Below, in pieces: positions 1 through 5,555 of a stretch of DNA of 5,602 bases; positions within the stretch are counted from its first letter, which is position 1, and each line of letters opens with the position of its first letter. The notes beneath the pieces are model-generated. The model was given only the letters and a program-made list of their open reading frames with translations. It searched no databases and had not been told where the DNA came from. The position numbers and the translations under genes were made by a program. Location of the stretch: NCBI GenBank assembly GCA_002329405.1, contig DCTE01000143.1, positions 1-5,602 on the forward strand. Reading direction: 5' to 3'. Source of the DNA: Ruminococcaceae bacterium UBA1448 (GTDB taxonomy: Bacteria > Bacillota > Clostridia > Oscillospirales > Ruminococcaceae).

Positions 1-136
1 CGGCTGCGAAATCTTTTGAAATTCCGGTATCCGTAAGCGTTTCTTTTTTAGGACGTCCCGTTTTCTTTGGGGTATTGCCAAGATAGGATTTGATTATTTC
101 CCATTGGGTATCTGTGACTCCATACCGTCTTGCCAT
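1..136 (-). CDS. N-terminal part of an IS5-type transposase, runs off the left edge
   Basis: Reading the minus strand from an ATG at 136 gives 45 codons with no stop before the window edge. The first 30 or so residues, starting MARRYGVTDTQWEIIKSYL and reaching a TGRPKK motif, match the usual N-terminus of IS5-family (DDE) transposases, which begin MARRY-LTD-QW and reach a GRP motif near residue 30. An AAGGAG ribosome binding site at 146-151 lies 9 nt upstream and fixes the start. After GRPKK the residues (ETLTDTGISKDFAA) no longer look like the expected IS5 continuation, which normally runs into a hydrophobic N-A-(I/V)-(L/F)-W segment. The gene may therefore be chimeric, frameshifted or degenerate, or may not be a transposase at all. 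The catalytic domain lies outside the window, so activity cannot be judged. Confidence 0.55.
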   Translation of the reverse strand, partial: MARRYGVTDTQWEIIKSYLGNTPKKTGRPKKETLTDTGISKDFAA

Positions 137-145
137 AGTGCTATA

Positions 146-151
146 CTCCTT
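146..151 (-). promoter_or_regulatory. RBS of the left transposase-like ORF
   Basis: The minus strand reads AAGGAG here, 9 nt before the ATG at 136. It is a near-consensus Shine-Dalgarno and supports that start codon. Confidence 0.6.
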
Positions 152-167
152 GGTGATTTAGGATTCT

Positions 168-173
168 ATTATA
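168..173 (-). promoter_or_regulatory. Possible -10 box for the left transposase-like ORF
   Basis: The minus strand reads a perfect TATAAT about 30 bp upstream of the ATG at 136. The hexamers 17-18 bp further upstream (TACAAA or TTACAA, around 191-197) are poor -35 matches, so the promoter is plausible but unproven. The region is AT-rich and chance matches are likely. It lies in the 79-bp gap downstream of the AraC gene, where I see no convincing terminator hairpin, so read-through from the regulator gene is also possible. Confidence 0.3.
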
Positions 174-215
174 CACAATACAATGATGGCTTTGTAAGAT
201 AAAAATTGTTATTAT

Positions 216-1094
216 TCATTTATCTGAGCTTAGAAACACACCCGAAGTATTGTTATTAAATTCTTTTCGGAACTGGGATGGGCTGGTGCCCTTTTGCCGG
301 GAAAACATTTTTGAAAAATAGCTCATATCGTTGAATCCGCAGTCGAGCGCAATCTCGGTAATACTGTCATTGGTTGTGGCCAGCATTTCACAGGCGGTTT
401 CTACCCGGTAGAAGTTGACATATTCAATCGGTGTCTTTCCGGTCATACCGCGAAAAGCCCGGCAAAAGTATTTTGGCGACATTCCACATATTGTGGCCAG
501 TTCGGTCAGGGTAATCGGCTGGTCAATATTTTTTCGGATGTACTGCAAAACATCCTTGAGTTTCTGAATCTGAACCCGATCTTTTACCGGAAGTTCCTCC
601 TGCGCAGTTGCCGCAATAAATTCACCGATCAGTTGGCAGAGAAGTCCGAGTGTAATCCATTCGTATCCTTTGCTGTGGGTTTCCATCGCAGTAAAAATGC
701 TGGTAATTTGCTGGGCAACCGCCGTATCTGGATGGTATACGCCAGTATAGATATCTGAGTTGGACAGAAAAATTGCGGCACTTTTGGCGTTAAATTTGAT
801 ATGATGCAAAAATGACTGCAAATCAAAGACAATACAAGCATATTCGCAGTTTTGCGGGATACCACCGTGAACAGTTCCGGAACCGATCCAGGCACAGTCT
901 CCTTGTCTCATCAGATACTTTTTCCCATCCATTGTAAGCTCAAAACTTCCCTGTCTGATCAAAATCATCTCGTATTCGATATGCCAGTGAAATGGCATCT
1001 GATAGCGCGGTTTTGTTTCGTTGACGCAATAAAGCTCAATCGGAAAATCGAGTGTTCCATGTTTTTTGTTTTCATACAGTTCACTGTATCGCAT
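216..1094 (-). CDS. AraC-family transcriptional regulator with N-terminal cupin sensor domain
   Basis: This 292-residue protein is probably the sugar-responsive regulator of the divergent fucose operon. Residues about 15-100 form an AraC-type cupin sensor; the HWHIEYEMILI stretch (36-46) and the following G-x-F-x-L-x-x-x-G-x-x-Y pattern are typical of AraC_binding domains. Residues about 175-280 form the DNA-binding domain with two helix-turn-helix units: the first near 194-219 (ITLTELATICGMSPKYFCRAF), the second near 244-277, which includes IALDCGFNDMSYFSKMF and a G-T-S-P-S-Q-F-R ending. I chose the ATG at 1094 because a GAGGTG Shine-Dalgarno (1099-1104) sits directly before it. A TTG at 1106 would add four residues, but that start would use the RBS itself as coding sequence. 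Total length is normal for the family. The effector is inferred from gene context only; L-fucose or fuculose(-1-phosphate) are the obvious candidates. AraC/XylS-type regulators of this kind are usually activators. Confidence 0.93.
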   Translation of the reverse strand: MRYSELYENKKHGTLDFPIELYCVNETKPRYQMPFHWHIEYEMILIRQGSFELTMDGKKYLMRQGDCAWIGSGTVHGGIPQNCEYACIVFDLQSFLHHIKFNAKSAAIFLSNSDIYTGVYHPDTAVAQQITSIFTAMETHSKGYEWITLGLLCQLIGEFIAATAQEELPVKDRVQIQKLKDVLQYIRKNIDQPITLTELATICGMSPKYFCRAFRGMTGKTPIEYVNFYRVETACEMLATTNDSITEIALDCGFNDMSYFSKMFSRQKGTSPSQFRKEFNNNTSGVFLSSDK

Positions 1095-1098
1095 AGTG

Positions 1099-1104
1099 CA
1101 CCTC
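1099..1104 (-). promoter_or_regulatory. RBS of the AraC regulator
   Basis: The minus strand reads GAGGTG, leaving 4 nt to the ATG at 1094 (6 nt if only the GAGG core is counted). It decides in favour of this start over the TTG at 1106. Confidence 0.55.
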
Positions 1105-1120
1105 AAAAGTGAATTATGTC

Positions 1121-1140
1121 ATAGCAATTGGCTATAATTG
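1121..1140. repeat. Nested inverted repeats in the divergent control region
   Basis: ATAGC (1121-1125) and GCTAT (1131-1135) are exact inverted copies around AATTG. Overlapping them, CAATT (1125-1129) and AATTG (1136-1140) are also inverted copies. AATTG itself recurs at 1126 and 1136, ten bp apart, about one helical turn. The cluster lies about 30 bp upstream of the TATAAT box at 1167, a reasonable place for an activator site. The arms are short and AT-rich, so chance is possible. Confidence 0.35.
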
Positions 1141-1150
1141 ACCAAGCAAA

Positions 1151-1200
1151 ACAGTATTAAAAGAAATATAATACAAGTATAGGGTACCATACACAGTATT
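1151..1200. repeat. 8-bp direct repeat ACAGTATT spaced 42 bp
   Basis: ACAGTATT occurs at 1151-1158 and again at 1193-1200, both followed by an A-rich run (AAAA and TAAAA). The start-to-start spacing is 42 bp, which is about four helical turns and twice the 21-bp spacing often seen for AraC-family half-sites. The two copies flank the TATAAT at 1167-1172. This makes them candidate operator half-sites, though nothing proves binding. Confidence 0.35.
1167..1172 (+). promoter_or_regulatory. Probable -10 box of the fuc operon
   Basis: A perfect TATAAT lies 56 bp before the aldolase ATG. The sequence 16-18 bp upstream (around 1143-1150) does not resemble TTGACA; the best such hexamer, TTGACC at 1138-1143, is 23 bp away, which is too far. 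A good -10 with a poor -35 fits an activator-dependent promoter. A second, less likely -10 is TAAAAT at 1201-1206, which would leave almost no leader. Confidence 0.45.
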
Positions 1201-1228
1201 TAAAATCAATACGGCAGAAGATGAATTT

Positions 1229-1954
1229 ATGGAAAATCTGGATTTAATTAAAGATCAGATTTGTGATGTCTGCCATAAGATGTGGCAGTTGGGCTGGGTG
1301 GCTGCAAATGACGGAAATGTCAGTGTTAAACTGGACGACAGCCGAATTATTGCGACTCCTACCGGTATGAGCAAATCTTTTATTACACCGGATAAGCTGG
1401 TTATTTTAAATGAAAAAGGTGAAGTACTGGAGGCGAAAGAGGGATTGCGTCCTTCCAGTGAGATCAAAATGCACCTGCGCTGCTATGAAAAAAGAGGCGA
1501 TGTAAAAAGTGTTATTCATGCCCATCCTCCGGGAGCGACCGGCTTTGCAGTCGCACATAAGGCAATGGATATGTACAATATGATCGAAGACGTAGCGGTG
1601 ATCGGTTCGGTTCCGCTCACTCCTTACGGTACGCCTTCAACAGTCGAGGTTCCCAATGCAATTGAGCCCTATCTGGAAGAACACGATGTCATGCTGCTGG
1701 AAAACCATGGTGCTCTCGCAGTTGGCAGCGACGTCATCACCGCTTTTTACCGGATGGAAAGTCTCGAATTGTGGGCGAAAATCACGATTAACGCAGTGAT
1801 TCTCGGCGGCAGCTATGATATCAGCAGAGATAATATTCAAAAATTGATTGATCTGCGCGGTTATTATCGGGTGACCGGCAGACATCCCGGATATAAGAAG
1901 TTCAATCCGCCCGACGAAAAACTGAATAAGGGTGCTGAAAATGGGGACGAATGA
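1229..1954 (+). CDS. fucA: L-fuculose-phosphate aldolase (class II aldolase/adducin family)
   Basis: The enzyme cleaves L-fuculose-1-phosphate to dihydroxyacetone phosphate and L-lactaldehyde in the cytoplasm, using a zinc ion. The 241-residue product has all family landmarks. G29-N30-V-S and T45-G46 form part of the phosphate pocket. P75-S76-S77-E78 carries the catalytic glutamate (Glu73 in E. coli FucA). H97-A-H99 and H160, in an ENHG motif, are the zinc ligands (His92, His94 and His155 in E. coli). Y116 appears to match the E. coli Tyr113. The protein is about 25 residues longer than E. coli FucA, the extra length being a charged C-terminal tail. Related class II aldolases act on rhamnulose-1-phosphate or ribulose-5-phosphate; the neighbouring FucI gene points to fuculose-1-phosphate. 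The ATG at 1229 has only a weak RBS (AGAAG ending at 1220), so initiation may be modest or regulated. The stop overlaps the kinase start by 14 bp. Confidence 0.93.
   Translation: MENLDLIKDQICDVCHKMWQLGWVAANDGNVSVKLDDSRIIATPTGMSKSFITPDKLVILNEKGEVLEAKEGLRPSSEIKMHLRCYEKRGDVKSVIHAHPPGATGFAVAHKAMDMYNMIEDVAVIGSVPLTPYGTPSTVEVPNAIEPYLEEHDVMLLENHGALAVGSDVITAFYRMESLELWAKITINAVILGGSYDISRDNIQKLIDLRGYYRVTGRHPGYKKFNPPDEKLNKGAENGDE
1928..1932 (+). promoter_or_regulatory. RBS of the kinase, inside the aldolase gene
   Basis: AAGGG ends 8 nt before the ATG at 1941 and lies within the last codons of the aldolase gene. It favours the ATG at 1941 over the upstream GTG at 1932, because the GTG overlaps the RBS. 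The layout suggests translational coupling. Confidence 0.55.
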
Positions 1955-3371
1955 CAAAACGGTCGTTGCTTTTGACTTTGGGGCTTCCAGCGGACGGGCC
2001 ATTAAGGCAGTATACCGCGATGGACAGATTCAGTATGAAGAAATTCACCGTTTTGATAATATCCCGGTGGAAAAGGACGGGCATATCTTTCATGATGTTG
2101 ACATGATCATGCGGGAGATTCATACCGCGATTGAGCGTGCCGGAAAAATTGACGCACTGGCCTTTGATACCTGGGGTGTCGATTATGGATTGCTGGATGA
2201 ATCGGGAGAGCTGCTGGAGCTTCCGTTTCATTACCGTGACCATCGAACGGATGACTGCCTGTCAGACGTATACGCGGTGATGCCTGCCGGAGAACTGTAC
2301 CAGCATACCGGCAACCAGATTATGAACATCAACACCCTTTTTCAGCTGTTTTGTGATAAAAATCTTCCTGGGGCCAAGACGCTGCTGTTTATGCCGGACC
2401 TGTTTGGCTATTTGCTTAGCGGAAAAAAGGTGTGTGAAAAGACGATTGCTTCTACTTCCCAGATGTTTGATCCGCAGGCTGGCGACTGGAGCAGGGAAGT
2501 GCTGGACGCTTTCGGAATTAACAGCGCGCTGCTTCCCAAAATCTGCAAGAGTGGTACGGTGACCGGTGAATATAACGGCATTAAAGTAATTTCGGTTGCC
2601 GGTCATGATACGCAGAGCGCAGTTGCGGCAATTCCAAACATGGATGCCGATACGGCTTTTCTGTCATGCGGGACATGGTCGCTGTTTGGGTGTGAACTGG
2701 ATGCACCTATTACTGGAAAAGAAAGTTTTGAAAGTGCACTTTCCAATGAAATGGGCGCAAACGGTAAGGTCAATTACCTGAAAAACATCACTGGCCTGTG
2801 GCTGATTCAGCAGATTCGCCGGGACTGCCGCCAGATGGGAATGGAATATTCCTATGCCCAACTGGAAAAGTTGGCACTGGAAAGCGAACCTTTCAGATGC
2901 TTTGTTGACCCGGATGCGCCGATGCTGTTTTCTCATGGTAATCTGCTGACAAAGGTGGCTGATTTCTGCCGTCAGACCGGCCAGTCGGAACCGAAGACGG
3001 TCGGCGAGATTGTGCGATGTGTGTATCAGAGCCTTGCCATGAAATACCGGTATGCACTTGAACAGATTGAACATTGTACATCAAAGCGGTTTATCCGGCT
3101 GGCACTGATTGGCGGCGGAACCAAAGACGGGCTGCTATGCCAGATGACGGCGGACAGTATCAACCGTCCAGTCCATGCCGGTCCGATTGAGGCAACGGCG
3201 CTGGGTAATATTATTTTGCAGTTGATTGCATTGGGTGAAATTAAAGATATTGAAGAAGGGCGCAGCATCATCGCCCGTACCGAAAAAATCAAACAGTATA
3301 TTCCTGTACAGGAGCGTAACCAATGGGATGAGGCGTACAGCCGTTTCCTTGAAATTATGGACAGACAGTAA
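1941..3371 (+). CDS. fucK: RhaB-type sugar kinase, probable L-fuculokinase
   Basis: The enzyme phosphorylates a ketose (here most likely L-fuculose) at C1 with ATP, supplying the substrate of the aldolase. The 476-residue protein is a FGGY carbohydrate kinase of the rhamnulokinase subgroup. It has the N-terminal phosphate loop DFGASSGR (12-19), the DTWGVDYGLLD segment (76-86), YRDHRT (98-103), GHDTQSA (221-227) carrying the probable catalytic base D223, SCGTWSLFG (242-250), and the C-terminal nucleotide motif IGGGTKDGLLCQMTAD (390-405) followed by GPIEATALGN (414-423). These are hallmarks of RhaB rather than of E. coli-type FucK, so sequence alone would call it rhamnulokinase. The adjacent fucI and fucA genes and the absence of rhaA/rhaD argue for L-fuculose as the physiological substrate. 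The ATG at 1941 is preferred on RBS spacing; a GTG at 1932 would add three residues. The gene overlaps the aldolase by 14 bp and stops 12 bp before fucI. Confidence 0.88.
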   Translation: MGTNDKTVVAFDFGASSGRAIKAVYRDGQIQYEEIHRFDNIPVEKDGHIFHDVDMIMREIHTAIERAGKIDALAFDTWGVDYGLLDESGELLELPFHYRDHRTDDCLSDVYAVMPAGELYQHTGNQIMNINTLFQLFCDKNLPGAKTLLFMPDLFGYLLSGKKVCEKTIASTSQMFDPQAGDWSREVLDAFGINSALLPKICKSGTVTGEYNGIKVISVAGHDTQSAVAAIPNMDADTAFLSCGTWSLFGCELDAPITGKESFESALSNEMGANGKVNYLKNITGLWLIQQIRRDCRQMGMEYSYAQLEKLALESEPFRCFVDPDAPMLFSHGNLLTKVADFCRQTGQSEPKTVGEIVRCVYQSLAMKYRYALEQIEHCTSKRFIRLALIGGGTKDGLLCQMTADSINRPVHAGPIEATALGNIILQLIALGEIKDIEEGRSIIARTEKIKQYIPVQERNQWDEAYSRFLEIMDRQ

Positions 3372-3376
3372 GGAGG
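3371..3376 (+). promoter_or_regulatory. Strong RBS of fucI overlapping the kinase stop
   Basis: AGGAGG is a full-consensus Shine-Dalgarno, 7 nt before the ATG at 3384, and its first base is the last base of the kinase TAA. It is much stronger than the sites of the two upstream genes, so the isomerase is probably the best-translated protein of the operon. Confidence 0.8.
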
Positions 3377-3383
3377 ACATATT

Positions 3384-5168
3384 ATGAATTATCCTAAAAT
3401 CGGTATCCGTCCGACTATCGACGGTCGTTGGGGCGGCGTTCGGGAAAGTCTCGAAAACCAGACGATGATGATGGCTCAAAACGCTAAAAAAGCCATTGAG
3501 TCCAAGCTCTGCTATCCAGATGGTACACCGGTTCAGTGCGTTATCAGCAATTCGACAATCGGCGGCGGTGCTGAAGCGGCTGCCTGCCAGGAACAGTTTT
3601 CCAAAGAAAATGTTGTCGCGACTCTGACCGTTACCCCCTGCTGGTGCTATGGTTCCGAAACGTTTGATATGGACCCTAAAACCATTAAAGCTGTCTGGGG
3701 GTTCAATGGAACTGAAAGACCTGGTGCGGTTTATCTTGCTGCGGTTCTGGCAGCTTATGCCCAGAAGGGACTGCCTGCATTCTCCATTTATGGACATGAT
3801 GTGCAGGATATTGACGATCAGTCGGTTCCTGAGGATGTAGAACAGAAAATCCTGCGTTTTGCCCGTGCTGCCATTGCAGTTGGCTGGATGAAGAACAAAT
3901 CCTATGTCAATCTGGGAGGCGTTGCGATGGGTATTGCCGGAAGCTATTGTGATGCAAGTGTCTTCCAGAAATATTTGGGTATCCGTGCCGAATGGGTGGA
4001 TATGACCGAGATTTTGAGAAGAATCACGCTGGAAATCTATGACCATGAGGAGTATGAAAAGGCGATTAGCTGGGTCAAGGAAAACTGCCCGGAAGGCTTT
4101 GACTGCAACGCCGGAAAGAATCTGCCCGAGATCATTACAAAATCCAAAGTTGTTCCCGCTGATAAAGACTGGGAATTTATCGTCAAGATGACGCTGATTG
4201 TCCGGGATATCCTCTACGGAAACACAAAGCTGGATGAAATGGGCTGGCATGAAGAAGCACTCGGCAAAAATGCAATTGCTGCCGGTTTCCAGGGGCAGAG
4301 AAACTGGACCGACTGGCTGCCCAACGCCGACTTTACCGAAGCAATTATGGCCAGCAGCTTTGACTGGAATGGTCCTAAGGCTTCCACGCCTTTTGCAACC
4401 GAAAATGATACCCTGAATGGCATGGCAATGATGCTGGGCAATCTGGTGTCCAATACCGCACCTTGTTTCCATGACGTCAGAACCTACTGGAGCCCGGAAG
4501 CCTGTGAACGTGTAACCGGCAAAGCTCCCGAAGGACTGGCTGCAAACGGCTTTATCCATCTGATCAATTCGGGTGCAACAGCTCTGGACGGCAGCGGTGC
4601 CAGCATCGATGAAAACGGCAAACACTGCATGAAACCGTTCTGGGAAATGACCCAGGAGGATATTGACGCCTGCCTGAAAGCAACCGACTGGTGCCGTGCA
4701 AACTACGAATACTTCCGCGGTGGCGGATTCTCCAGCCATTTCAGATGCCGTGCCGAAATGCCGGTAACCATGCTGCGGATGAACATTGTCGAAGGGATTG
4801 GCCCGGTTTTACAGCTGGCCGAAGGATATACTGTCGATCTTCCCGATGAAATCCACAACACCATCGACGTCAGAACAGACAGAACCTGGCCGACAACCTG
4901 GTTTGTTCCCAAATTGACTGGCATGGGTGCATTCAAGGATGTTTACAGCGTAATGGCAAACTGGGGTGCAAACCACGGTGTTACCGTGTTTGGACATGTG
5001 GGCGCTGACCTGATTACGCTGGCTTCGATGCTTAGAATCCCGGTGAATATGCACAATGTCGACAGCGACAGGATCTTCCGTCCTCACTGCTGGGCAGCGT
5101 TTGGAACCGATGATCAGCAGGCTGCCGATTACAAGGCCTGCGAAACGTATGGACCTCTTTATAAATAA
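3384..5168 (+). CDS. fucI: L-fucose isomerase
   Basis: The enzyme interconverts L-fucose and L-fuculose, the first step of the pathway, using a divalent metal (Mn2+ in E. coli FucI). It is a cytoplasmic protein known as a hexamer. The 594-residue product is almost the same length as E. coli FucI (591) and appears collinear with it. The metal ligands known from E. coli (Glu337, Asp361, His528) correspond at a constant offset of three to E340 (PFATEND), D364 (FHDVRTYWSPEA) and H531 (NWGANHG). Other conserved blocks are GRWGGVRESLE (14-24), FRGGGFSSHF (444-453), the AEGYTVDLP segment (479-487) and GADLITLASMLRIPVNMHNV (540-559). The family also accepts D-arabinose, so a dual role cannot be excluded. 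The gene is third in the operon, preceded by a consensus RBS, and ends before a hairpin at 5189. No truncation or frameshift is visible. Confidence 0.97.
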   Translation: MNYPKIGIRPTIDGRWGGVRESLENQTMMMAQNAKKAIESKLCYPDGTPVQCVISNSTIGGGAEAAACQEQFSKENVVATLTVTPCWCYGSETFDMDPKTIKAVWGFNGTERPGAVYLAAVLAAYAQKGLPAFSIYGHDVQDIDDQSVPEDVEQKILRFARAAIAVGWMKNKSYVNLGGVAMGIAGSYCDASVFQKYLGIRAEWVDMTEILRRITLEIYDHEEYEKAISWVKENCPEGFDCNAGKNLPEIITKSKVVPADKDWEFIVKMTLIVRDILYGNTKLDEMGWHEEALGKNAIAAGFQGQRNWTDWLPNADFTEAIMASSFDWNGPKASTPFATENDTLNGMAMMLGNLVSNTAPCFHDVRTYWSPEACERVTGKAPEGLAANGFIHLINSGATALDGSGASIDENGKHCMKPFWEMTQEDIDACLKATDWCRANYEYFRGGGFSSHFRCRAEMPVTMLRMNIVEGIGPVLQLAEGYTVDLPDEIHNTIDVRTDRTWPTTWFVPKLTGMGAFKDVYSVMANWGANHGVTVFGHVGADLITLASMLRIPVNMHNVDSDRIFRPHCWAAFGTDDQQAADYKACETYGPLYK

Positions 5169-5188
5169 ATCTATTATCGTATAATTTG

Positions 5189-5215
5189 ACAGGCACGGCA
5201 CTCGGCTGTGCCTGT
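5189..5215 (+). terminator. Hairpin after fucI, possible operon terminator
   Basis: ACAGGCAC (5189-5196) pairs exactly with GTGCCTGT (5208-5215). The stem can grow inward by a G-T, a G-C and a C-G pair, giving 11 pairs and a 5-nt loop. It starts 20 bp after the fucI stop. It is not followed by a T-run (the next bases are ATCATTGTAT), so it is at best a weak intrinsic terminator; a role in protecting the mRNA 3' end is equally possible. Confidence 0.5.
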
Positions 5216-5231
5216 ATCATTGTATAGCGAA

Positions 5232-5254
5232 AACCACCCGATAGTCGCGTGGTT
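5232..5254 (-). terminator. Second hairpin, possible minus-strand terminator or transposon-end foldback
   Basis: AACCAC (5232-5237) and GTGGTT (5249-5254) are exact inverted copies. Inside, after one C-C mismatch, CGA pairs with TCG around a 3-nt loop. Read on the minus strand, the stem is followed by TTTTCGC, a short T-run; on the plus strand it is followed by CAAAAAA. It therefore fits a terminator for leftward transcription from the HTH remnant. The ACCACCCG...GTGGT shape also resembles the subterminal foldbacks of IS200/IS605 elements, but no such transposase is present. Confidence 0.35.
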
Positions 5255-5293
5255 CAAAAAATCTTATGCGATGAATAAAACAAAAAAAATCCT

Positions 5294-5345
5294 AATGTGT
5301 TAAAATAAGAGCGTGACCTGCCAGTTACGCACAATAAAACACATT
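5294..5345. repeat. Two-tier palindromic structure at the end of the HTH remnant
   Basis: AATGTGTT (5294-5301) and AACACATT (5338-5345) are exact inverted copies 36 bp apart. Within the loop, GCGTGAC (5311-5317) pairs with GTTACGC (5324-5330), seven pairs including one G-T, around a 6-nt loop. The two stems share the same rough centre and are joined by asymmetric internal loops of 9 and 7 nt. The right arm overlaps the last codons of the minus-strand HTH ORF. It could be a remnant of a small inverted-repeat element or simply an imperfect hairpin in AT-rich DNA. Confidence 0.4.
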
Positions 5346-5555
5346 GTTGCGACGCGTTTCTTTATCTGCTGGATTTTTGCGTGGACGTCCTTTGGGCAGT
5401 GGAATGTATCCGGCAGCGATGAGCCGAGTCTTGTGATTTTGATGTTTCACCAATCCTTTTACCTGTGCCTTGGTTAACCCGTAGCTTTCAGCAATTTCTC
5501 GGTTTGTCTCTTCGTTTGCTTTTCGGCGAAACACTTCTTCGTAAGCGTAAAATTA
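5325..5555 (-). pseudogene. Degraded IS-associated HTH protein (OrfA-like transposase fragment)
   Basis: The open frame from a GTG at 5534 to the stop at 5325 encodes 69 residues. It has a short helix-turn-helix core, ETNREIAESYGLTKAQVKGL, then a basic stretch and a KGRPRKNPADKETRRNN segment. This looks to me like the small HTH protein (OrfA type) of transposons common in Clostridia. Such proteins normally continue past RRNN into a leucine-rich coiled coil; here the frame instead ends after five more codons (VFYCA). Upstream, residues FYAYEE continue the family-like reading before the GTG, but a TAA at 5553-5555 interrupts the frame, and I see no good RBS for the GTG. The gene is therefore probably broken at both ends. 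Family assignment is from memory of similar proteins and is uncertain; no catalytic domain is present. Confidence 0.5.

Larger units (their letters stand above)
1095..1228. promoter_or_regulatory. Divergent promoter/operator region between the regulator and the fuc operon
   Basis: This 134-bp AT-rich interval separates two divergent starts and must hold both promoters. It contains a perfect TATAAT on the plus strand (1167-1172), nested short inverted repeats (1121-1140) and an 8-bp direct repeat spaced 42 bp (1151 and 1193). A possible minus-strand -10 for the regulator is CATAAT at 1113-1118, with only weak -35 candidates. I saw no clear catabolite-responsive element by eye. Auto-regulation plus activation of the operon is the usual arrangement for a divergent AraC gene; here that is inference. 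Confidence 0.6.

Noticed and set aside
852..1112. 86-codon plus-strand frame opposite the AraC gene
   Set aside because: It is a shadow of the conserved AraC sensor domain, with no family similarity or credible RBS.
1221..1247. Eight-codon open frame starting at an ATG just before and overlapping the aldolase start
   Set aside because: The AGAAG motif abuts its ATG with no spacing, so it cannot serve it; it is most likely a chance frame rather than a leader peptide.
1932..1940. GTG start for the kinase three codons upstream
   Set aside because: It overlaps the AAGGG RBS at 1928-1932; the ATG at 1941 has proper spacing.
3135..4739. 534-codon open frame on the minus strand opposite the kinase end and fucI
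   Set aside because: It is fully antisense to strongly conserved kinase and FucI sequence, has no recognisable domain, and is explained by the codon bias of the plus-strand genes.
5180..5185. TATAAT on the plus strand after fucI
   Set aside because: No -35 is present upstream, and no plus-strand gene follows.
5186..5191. Perfect TTGACA after fucI
   Set aside because: No -10 box lies 16-18 bp downstream, and the hexamer is part of the hairpin region at 5189-5215.
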